Below the pieces are notes generated by a model. That model was given only the letters and a program-made list of their open reading frames with translations, had not been told where the DNA came from and made no database searches. From the NCBI GenBank assembly GCA_004376975.1, contig SOJA01000199.1, positions 1 to 5,991 on the forward strand: a stretch of 5,991 nt of DNA. The letters are read 5' to 3'. This DNA comes from Candidatus Bathyarchaeota archaeon. Its GTDB lineage: Archaea; Thermoproteota; Bathyarchaeia; Bathyarchaeales; UBA233. This document shows, in pieces, positions 1 to 4,028 of this stretch. Within the stretch, counting starts at the first letter, position 1, and each line of letters begins with the position of its first letter. Made by a program: the position numbers and the translations under genes.

Positions 1-208
1 GTTTCCTTAACGCATCAACTGTGGCACTTCCCAACGTTAAGATGGATATTAGTGACCAGATAGATATGGCTCTGATAATGATGACGGGGATTGTGAGTAG
101 GAAACAGATGAGAAACCAGATGCCCATCACCATAGTTGGTACACTTACGACCATCCAGAACTCCTTCCACGTGTAGATAGTCAACAGATCTTTAAGCCAC
201 TGAAACAT
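1..208 (-). CDS. Partial membrane protein, N-terminal 69 residues
   Basis: This reading frame is open from an ATG whose A is at 208 to the left edge, so only the first 69 residues are visible and the C-terminus is outside the window. The protein begins MFQWLKDLLTIYTWKEFW. A long hydrophobic stretch follows, from about residue 17 to 45, with a second from about 47 to 61, suggesting two membrane helices separated by a single Arg at 46. The N-terminal 17 residues would form a short amphipathic segment. The start is divergent from the gene at 286, and the AT-rich box between them could serve both. No family is recognised. A purine-rich stretch lies upstream of the start, but a clear ribosome binding site does not. 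The absence of stops over 208 bases and the strong hydrophobic pattern support a real gene, but the product is unknown. Confidence 0.55.
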   Translation of the reverse strand, partial: MFQWLKDLLTIYTWKEFWMVVSVPTMVMGIWFLICFLLTIPVIIIRAISIWSLISILTLGSATVDALRK

Positions 209-252
209 GAGATCACGCTTTCTCTCTTGCTATTCATTAAAGGAGATAAAGA

Positions 253-260
253 TTATTAAA
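253..260. promoter_or_regulatory. TATA-like box between divergent genes
   Basis: TTATTAAA lies about 26 bases upstream of the ATG at 286. This is the usual distance from an archaeal TATA box to the transcription start, so the plus-strand gene would be leaderless, which fits its lack of a Shine-Dalgarno sequence. Read on the minus strand the same box is TTTAATAA. It lies about 45 bases upstream of the ATG at 208, which would leave a leader of about 20 bases. One AT-rich box may therefore serve both directions. This is inferred from sequence and spacing only. Confidence 0.45.
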
Positions 261-264
261 CCTT

Positions 265-281
265 TTTAGCACAGTTTAAAA
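265..281 (+). repeat. Upstream repeat copy 1 (TTTAGCACAGTTTAAAA)
   Basis: This 17-base sequence just before the start at 286 matches 777-793 at 15 of 17 positions. The similarity continues loosely on the left, where TTAAACC precedes this copy and TTAAATC precedes the other. It lies between the TATA-like box and the start codon, where an archaeal repressor or initiator sequence could act. The function is inferred. Confidence 0.4.
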
Positions 282-285
282 TGAG

Positions 286-714
286 ATGCAAGCCAAGAAA
301 AAGAGAGTAAACAGGATTAATCCAAGAGTAATTCCTTATGCTTTTGGTGCTTTAGCATTAGCTATTTGTGGTTTCATTGCTTACAATCTTGTTTTTATGG
401 TGAATGTCGTTGTGATGACAATTGCTTTGTACGTAGCCTGCTCCATTGTGGTTGGGAGAGAACTTAAGAACCTCTTGAACGTTTTTATAATCTCATTTCT
501 GACTGTTATTATTTCTGATTTATGTTTCGCTTTCCTTCAGCCTTTCATTGCCCTATTCATCTTTTTCTTTGTTTTGCTGGTTGCAGTAAGGTATTCTTTG
601 ATTAAAGATCATGATTCAGGTTGGTTTGGGGCCTTGTGTGCCACAGTACTGGGCTTAATATTCTTGTTGCCGATCGCGATAATCCTAGTGATAGTCCAAT
701 TGTTCGTATTCTAA
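286..714 (+). CDS. Small multi-pass membrane protein, family unknown
   Basis: This 142-aa protein has a basic cytoplasmic-type N-terminus (MQAKKKRVNRINPR) followed by four or five hydrophobic segments at about residues 15-34, 38-57, 63-82, 86-103 and 113-141. Short polar links at 58-63 and 104-112 separate some of them. It has no enzymatic motif, and I do not recognise the family. The start at 286 has no Shine-Dalgarno sequence but sits about 26 bases after a TATA-like box, so a leaderless transcript is likely. An ATG five bases upstream, at 281, is in another frame that stops after nine codons. The gene stands apart from its neighbours, with 168 bases before the next start. A transporter accessory or envelope role is possible but nothing in the sequence shows it. 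Confidence 0.72.
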   Translation: MQAKKKRVNRINPRVIPYAFGALALAICGFIAYNLVFMVNVVVMTIALYVACSIVVGRELKNLLNVFIISFLTVIISDLCFAFLQPFIALFIFFFVLLVAVRYSLIKDHDSGWFGALCATVLGLIFLLPIAIILVIVQLFVF

Positions 715-776
715 ATGACCTTACTCATTTTCAACTCACAGAAGTTTATGGCTAGTAGAAGTTTCTTTCTTAAATC

Positions 777-793
777 TTTAGTACAGTTTGAAA
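777..793 (+). repeat. Upstream repeat copy 2 (TTTAGTACAGTTTGAAA)
   Basis: This is the second copy of the element at 265-281, with 15 of 17 bases identical. It lies about 90 bases before the start at 883 and just before the hairpin at 804-823. If it marks a promoter as copy 1 appears to, a transcript from here would start near 800 and run straight into the hairpin and T-tract. Confidence 0.4.
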
Positions 794-803
794 CAATAGA
801 TAG

Positions 804-830
804 CAGTTGTAGGAATGCAACTGGTTTTTT
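804..830 (+). terminator. Hairpin with GGAA loop and T-tract
   Basis: CAGTTGTA and TGCAACTG pair as an eight-base stem (804-811 with 816-823, including one G-U pair) around a GGAA loop of the GNRA type. The sequence GTTTTTT follows, ending at 830. This looks like an intrinsic terminator for the gene ending at 714, about 90 bases downstream of its stop. Archaeal termination depends mainly on T-tracts, so the hairpin may have another role, for example in a leader of the gene at 883. Confidence 0.45.
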
Positions 831-843
831 AGCCCGAGTAAAG

Positions 844-851
844 CCTATATG
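844..851 (+). promoter_or_regulatory. Possible TATA box for the gene at 883
   Basis: CCTATATG is the best TATA-like sequence close to the start at 883. Transcription would begin near 872-876, giving a very short leader that may contain the weak AGGGA ribosome binding site at 872-876. A T7 tract at 862-868 lies between the box and the gene. The call rests on sequence and spacing alone. Confidence 0.3.
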
Positions 852-882
852 TTCTGACTACTTTTTTTACCAGGGATACTGA

Positions 883-1278
883 ATGAGGCTTACTTTTGAG
901 CGAAATGTACGTTGGATTAAATTTGTGATAAAGGTTTTTGGGTATGTTGCTGTTGTAAATTTGTTCGTTTTGCCTATTCTATGGATATCAAACATTCTTT
1001 CTCCAGTCATTTTTGTGTACGAGGGGGTTTTTTTGGTGTTTGTGGGTGGCGTCCAGTTTCTTCTCTCTTTCATCTACTATAAGGAGAACTGTCATTCAAC
1101 AATAAATCAAAGATATCCTTATCCAGGTTCAGGTTCGCTGGACCATAGAATTGTCTTCAAGAGATTGACGACTGAGGAAAGGAAACGCTATCGACAAGAA
1201 GGAAAAATCATGGTAATGATCGGTTTGATACTGTGGCTTATAGCCGTAATTGTACATTTTTTCATCTTTATTGATTGA
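883..1278 (+). CDS. Three-helix membrane protein, family unknown
   Basis: This 131-aa protein has hydrophobic helices at about residues 12-38, 41-66 and 107-129. A polar loop of about 40 residues (67-106) joins the second and third. The loop contains a Pro/Gly/Ser-rich stretch and a strongly basic segment around RLTTEERKRYRQEGK, which would place it in the cytoplasm. The ATG at 883 follows AGGGA with a six-base spacer, a weak but usable ribosome binding site. No catalytic or binding motif is visible and I do not recognise the family. Small proteins of this layout are common near archaeal surface genes but have no shared known function. A T6 tract at 1333-1338 could end its transcript. Reverse-strand frames over this gene look like shadows. 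Confidence 0.7.
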   Translation: MRLTFERNVRWIKFVIKVFGYVAVVNLFVLPILWISNILSPVIFVYEGVFLVFVGGVQFLLSFIYYKENCHSTINQRYPYPGSGSLDHRIVFKRLTTEERKRYRQEGKIMVMIGLILWLIAVIVHFFIFID

Positions 1279-1332
1279 ATACGAATGTCAAGCGAGATGG
1301 AATGAGCACTAAAAACTCGACGATTCCCTTCC

Positions 1333-1338
1333 TTTTTT
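1333..1338 (+). terminator. T-tract after the gene at 883-1278
   Basis: TTTTTT, within the pyrimidine-rich run CCCTTCCTTTTTTAC, lies about 55 bases after the stop at 1278. T-rich runs are sufficient for termination by archaeal RNA polymerase. No stem precedes it. Confidence 0.35.
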
Positions 1339-1384
1339 ACTAATGAGGAAGTTGCAGTTTGTTTGCCAGCTAAAGTAAGATATG

Positions 1385-1540
1385 CCATTTAGCCAGAGGT
1401 TATGGAGTACGGTCACATGACCGTAGGCTCAATTTTCCCACTCATAATAGAGGTTTGAGGCTTGGCTAACCTAGTGTCGGGGATTGTGGAATCATCCACC
1501 TCTAAGAAAGCCGTTCTGTTAAGCCTCATACCAAGCCTAT
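1385..1540. other. Intergenic stretch dense in inverted repeats
   Basis: The gap from 1279 to 1570 has no convincing gene. Its right half contains several complementary pairs: TTAGCCA 1389-1395 with TGGCTAA 1463-1469, TACGGTCA 1408-1415 with TGACCGTA 1418-1425, TAGAGGT 1448-1454 with ACCTCTA 1498-1504, AGGCTTGG 1458-1465 with CCAAGCCT 1531-1538, and GTGGA 1486-1490 with TCCAC 1495-1499. Some pairs share bases, so they would be alternatives. A structured RNA, a regulatory leader or the remnant of a mobile element could explain this. It does not match the conserved cores of tRNA, SRP RNA or RNase P RNA that I know. Confidence 0.3.
1408..1425. repeat. Perfect 8-bp inverted repeat with 2-base spacer
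   Basis: TACGGTCA and TGACCGTA are exact reverse complements separated by CA. As DNA this is a typical size for a dimeric regulator site. A two-base loop is too tight for a full RNA hairpin, so as RNA one or two inner pairs would open. No TATA box is seen immediately next to it. Confidence 0.5.
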
Positions 1541-1570
1541 GTTTGTGAAGATTGGTTCAGCGTTTGCATT

Positions 1571-1813
1571 ATGGATTCAAGCCTTCGTCTTCGGCGGGCT
1601 CTCAACTCACGCATGAATCAACTTCAGCTCACTCATCCTGCTCCGACCATAATCATGAACCGCGCTGGACCCTTTTATCTGGTGAAGAGAACAGAACTTA
1701 CCAATGCTCTGAACAAATTAAGGATTAGGTTTCTCCTTTTGACCCTATTAACGGTGGCGTCATCCCTCTTCGCTACTGTACTATTCGTAGATGTGATTTT
1801 GTCCTTTCTATAA
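1571..1813 (+). CDS. Possible small single-helix membrane protein
   Basis: This 80-aa reading frame ends in one clear hydrophobic helix at about residues 53-79. It is preceded by a basic stretch (NKLRIR) that would hold the N-terminus in the cytoplasm. The first 50 residues are polar and resemble nothing I know. No Shine-Dalgarno sequence or TATA box is evident before the ATG at 1571 or before the in-frame ATGs at 1613 and 1655, so the start is uncertain. The frame stays open upstream to a stop at 1520 without another usable start, which could mean the frame is the end of a decayed longer gene. The strong C-terminal helix argues for a real product; the missing expression signals argue against. 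Confidence 0.38.
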   Translation: MDSSLRLRRALNSRMNQLQLTHPAPTIIMNRAGPFYLVKRTELTNALNKLRIRFLLLTLLTVASSLFATVLFVDVILSFL

Positions 1814-1833
1814 ACGAAGCGAGGTTACAAGGC

Positions 1834-1861
1834 TTTATATGATCTGAATATGATTTATAAA
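1834..1861 (+). promoter_or_regulatory. TATA-like boxes for the gene at 1900
   Basis: TTTATAT at 1834-1840 and TTTATAAA at 1854-1861 both resemble archaeal TATA boxes. From the second, transcription would start near 1883 and leave a leader of about 17 bases that still contains the ribosome binding site. From the first, the leader would be about 37 bases. The second is the closer match to the consensus. Confidence 0.5.
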
Positions 1862-1884
1862 GATTCAAATATAACCTACAAACT

Positions 1885-1894
1885 GGAGAAAGGA
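1885..1894 (+). promoter_or_regulatory. Ribosome binding site for the gene at 1900
   Basis: GGAGAAAGGA lies five bases before the ATG at 1900. It provides two overlapping Shine-Dalgarno cores (GGAG and AAGGA) and fixes this start. Confidence 0.6.
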
Positions 1895-1899
1895 CGAAA

Positions 1900-2613
1900 A
1901 TGAGAGAACTAGCCACAACCTCTCTTTTAGTTGTCTTACTCGTTACCTTGGTTACGCCAGCCTATGCCTCTGTGACCATTCAAGCCACAATGGATCAAAA
2001 CATCCATGTTGTCTTCGATTTTCAAAACATCGACTCTAGAATATATAATGAAACTATACGTCAACATTTATTCGACGTCTCAACGATTCCACGAGCCATC
2101 GAAGAAAGTTTAGAAGAAAAAGACCTAAAAAATGTAGAATGCATATATGATCCTACACAGGAGATTTTTGACGATTCAACGAGATCAATACGTGTAGAAT
2201 TTCTTCTGGTCGGCTCAGACATCATCAGCATTACGATTAACAAGACAACAACGAACAAGATTTATAACGTAAGGACTGATTGGAGAAAGTTTCACGTCAA
2301 CCTAACAGACGATTACGCGCTAGACTTTAATGAATACTTCGGTAAGCCAATAGCGGAATGGGAATTCGAAAACAAAACAACGCCAGTTCACTATTACTAC
2401 AACCACACAAGTTCAATCGAATTCGACCCTATTTGTTACTTCACACTGCCGTCGAGAGCGATTAGCCCACACGTTGCTGAAGATGGGGATACTTTAATCT
2501 TTGAGCTTCCACTATCTCTTGGAGAGTCTCTGCTCAACAGCCCATTCCTCATCCTCGTTGCATTAATAATGGTGAACGTAGTTGCTGTCCTTTACCGAAA
2601 AATCAGAAGATAG
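1900..2613 (+). CDS. Secreted, C-terminally membrane-anchored surface protein
   Basis: This 237-aa protein has a signal peptide of about 23 residues: a charged start, a hydrophobic core at about 8-19 and an AYA motif at 21-23 as a likely cleavage site. The body is a polar, beta-rich domain. It ends in one hydrophobic helix (about 214-232) followed by the basic tail RKIRR, so it would be anchored with the domain outside the cell. Five N-glycosylation sequons lie in the outside part (Asn 50, 114, 134, 158 and 168), which fits an archaeal surface glycoprotein. Two cysteines, at 81 and 179, could pair. No known domain is recognised. It has its own TATA box and a good ribosome binding site, so it is probably transcribed alone. 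It converges on the SMC operon with only 42 bases between the stops. Confidence 0.8.
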   Translation: MRELATTSLLVVLLVTLVTPAYASVTIQATMDQNIHVVFDFQNIDSRIYNETIRQHLFDVSTIPRAIEESLEEKDLKNVECIYDPTQEIFDDSTRSIRVEFLLVGSDIISITINKTTTNKIYNVRTDWRKFHVNLTDDYALDFNEYFGKPIAEWEFENKTTPVHYYYNHTSSIEFDPICYFTLPSRAISPHVAEDGDTLIFELPLSLGESLLNSPFLILVALIMVNVVAVLYRKIRR

Positions 2614-2655
2614 AAAATTTCAATACGCATCTTCCGCATTCTCTTGTTGTGCTCT

Positions 2656-3243
2656 TCAGCTTTCAGTTCCTAAAAGCAGATCAACCAAAGCTTTTTGGTC
2701 AATCTCAGCGCAGGTTCTCCAGTCGAGGTATAATTGTTTGTTCTCATCTTCAGCTAGGTAGCCGGATCGAATGTAACGATTCATGTTTATGTCTACCCTC
2801 CAGCCTGGAAGCTTGTTCCGCAGAAGGTCTTCCACCTCTTCTCTTGGTGCCTTTCCTTTCTTTGATATTATGCAAGAGATGGCTGTGGCTAGACCTGCGA
2901 TGTCGTCGATGCGCCAACCCATCATTTTAGTCTCCTTTGGCGTGAGGCTTCCTCGAAGCGTTATATAGAATCGAGCTTTGTCCAGCTGCTGGACAGTTGG
3001 TTTCTCAACGGTTTTTTCCCCTTCAAAAACTGTCTTCACTTGTAAATCCAGTTTTTCCAAATGACCGTCCAGTATCCCAAGCACCTTAGGATAGTCAGAG
3101 CCTAACCTTCTTCTTAGTTCCCAGCCCTTCACTCCCGGCTTTCTGTGATGTCTGTAAAATAGGAGATGCGTGGCTCTCTTAATTTTTCTCATGTAATACC
3201 CTTTTCGCCTCAATCCTGCTCGCCTCTTTTCCACTTCATCCAT
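2656..3243 (-). CDS. KITE-type tandem winged-helix protein, Nse3/MAGE- or Nse1-like
   Basis: This is probably the KITE subunit of an Smc5/6-like complex, binding the central part of the kleisin and possibly DNA. Read from 3243 it has 195 residues. A first winged helix at about 22-98 contains GWELRRRLGSDY and ends in a strand with ARFYITLRG. A second at about 112-178 contains IDDIAGLATAISCIISKKGK, EEVEDLLRNKLPGW and NRYIRSGYLAE, followed by a wing strand. The order and the phrase 'helix, GK-turn, EEV-helix, then RSGYLAE' resemble the Nse3/MAGE and Nse1 pattern. The N-terminus is very basic. No RING-type Cys/His cluster is present, unlike eukaryotic Nse1. It is the last gene of the operon. The ATG at 3243 overlaps the kleisin by 34 bases with no clear binding site. 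A TTG at 3213 overlaps the kleisin stop as TTGA behind AGAGGCG, and an ATG at 3192 follows AAGGGT, so the true start may be later. A bacterial-type ScpB is a less likely alternative. Confidence 0.72.
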   Translation of the reverse strand: MDEVEKRRAGLRRKGYYMRKIKRATHLLFYRHHRKPGVKGWELRRRLGSDYPKVLGILDGHLEKLDLQVKTVFEGEKTVEKPTVQQLDKARFYITLRGSLTPKETKMMGWRIDDIAGLATAISCIISKKGKAPREEVEDLLRNKLPGWRVDINMNRYIRSGYLAEDENKQLYLDWRTCAEIDQKALVDLLLGTES

Positions 3244-4028
3244 TCTTCGGCGCTCACAGAAACAGGAATAGAGATCAACTGCTTTTTCCCGATCATAGAC
3301 GCTGGTTTTTCGAAGGGTTTAATGAAAATCTCTTCCTCTAGTCGATGCACTTCCAAGGTTGCGTATCCATATGTTACAAGAAAACTTGTCATATACGCTC
3401 GCTTTATCGTTTCAGAATACGTGTCGGCGCCAATGAAATCCCAGTATCGAATCTTACCTGCACCGCCGACCTTCTGTTTTAATTCTTCCCAAGACATTTC
3501 TAACTCTTCTGAGAAAGCTTTTTCAGCGAGTATTCTCTGCTTGATTAACTCTTCCCGTGTTGTGGCTCCAGTTTCCGTTTCTAGAGAGGAGGTTTTTAGC
3601 CATCTCTCGCTGATTGGAAGGAGGCTTTGCCAGTATTTGGTGGCTTCAGCCAAGCTATGAGGAGAGATCTGCTCTAATTCGACGATGGGATGCCAAACCT
3701 CAAGAAAAAGGTTAGTAAGCTCTTCTTTGCTTAGCCTTCGTATTTTCTCCTCAAGCAGAAACGGATCGGTGTAGAGAGAAGTTGACTGATGCTTCACCCA
3801 GTCGCTTTGGAGCTTAATGACCGAGGCTAGTTTGTGAATAGCTTCGGCGTCTAAGCAGAGTTCTTCTGGCAGCTCCCACTCTGGGAAATATTCTCGAACA
3901 ACCGTTAGAATGTCGTCAACATCCACGATGAAAGGATCAAGACCTCTTTCCTCAATAGATTTGCATAAGTCAATGACGCGTTGAAGACGTTCGCTACCGA
4001 GTTTTTTCCTCTGCCTTTTTGAGGACAA
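3210..4028 (-). CDS. Nse4-like kleisin subunit of an SMC complex
   Basis: The 272-aa product is probably the kleisin that bridges two SMC heads and carries the KITE protein. About residues 57-95 (with LCLDAEAIHKLAS and LYTDPFLLEEK) resemble the Nse4 N-terminal helical segment that contacts the SMC neck, where 'LDA.FLV.ASDLG' precedes a 'DP..F' phrase. The middle (about 125-190) contains a YWQSLLPISERW stretch and charged helices where Nse4 binds KITE subunits. About residues 200-266 resemble the Nse4 C-terminal winged helix that caps the other head. Key parts are 'ETIKRAYMTSFLVTYGYA', a hydrophobic strand ending in IKP, then KKQLISIPVS and a final EEWMKWK. Identity is low and the match was made by eye. 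Translation starts at a TTG directly after the SMC stop, with AGAGGT seven bases upstream. An in-frame stop lies immediately before it, so no earlier start is possible. Coupling to SMC translation is likely. Confidence 0.75.
   Translation of the reverse strand: MSSKRQRKKLGSERLQRVIDLCKSIEERGLDPFIVDVDDILTVVREYFPEWELPEELCLDAEAIHKLASVIKLQSDWVKHQSTSLYTDPFLLEEKIRRLSKEELTNLFLEVWHPIVELEQISPHSLAEATKYWQSLLPISERWLKTSSLETETGATTREELIKQRILAEKAFSEELEMSWEELKQKVGGAGKIRYWDFIGADTYSETIKRAYMTSFLVTYGYATLEVHRLEEEIFIKPFEKPASMIGKKQLISIPVSVSAEEWMKWKRGEQD

Noticed and set aside
867..1388. Minus-strand frames of 68 and 66 aa
   Set aside because: Both overlap the hydrophobic gene at 883-1278 on the other strand and show no domain or start signal.
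1389..1469. tRNA gene within the inverted-repeat stretch
   Set aside because: The outer 7-bp pair and inner hairpin suggested a cloverleaf, but there is no T-loop consensus, anticodon arm or CCA-proximal pattern on either strand.
2061..2258. Minus-strand 65-aa frame
   Set aside because: It is the reverse of the surface-protein gene and looks like a shadow.
2649..2968. Plus-strand frames of 93 and 61 aa
   Set aside because: They are opposite the KITE gene, whose domain pattern is convincing.
3166..3660. Plus-strand 164-aa frame
   Set aside because: It lies opposite the kleisin and KITE genes and has a composition typical of the reverse strand of a charged, helical protein. No start signals are seen.
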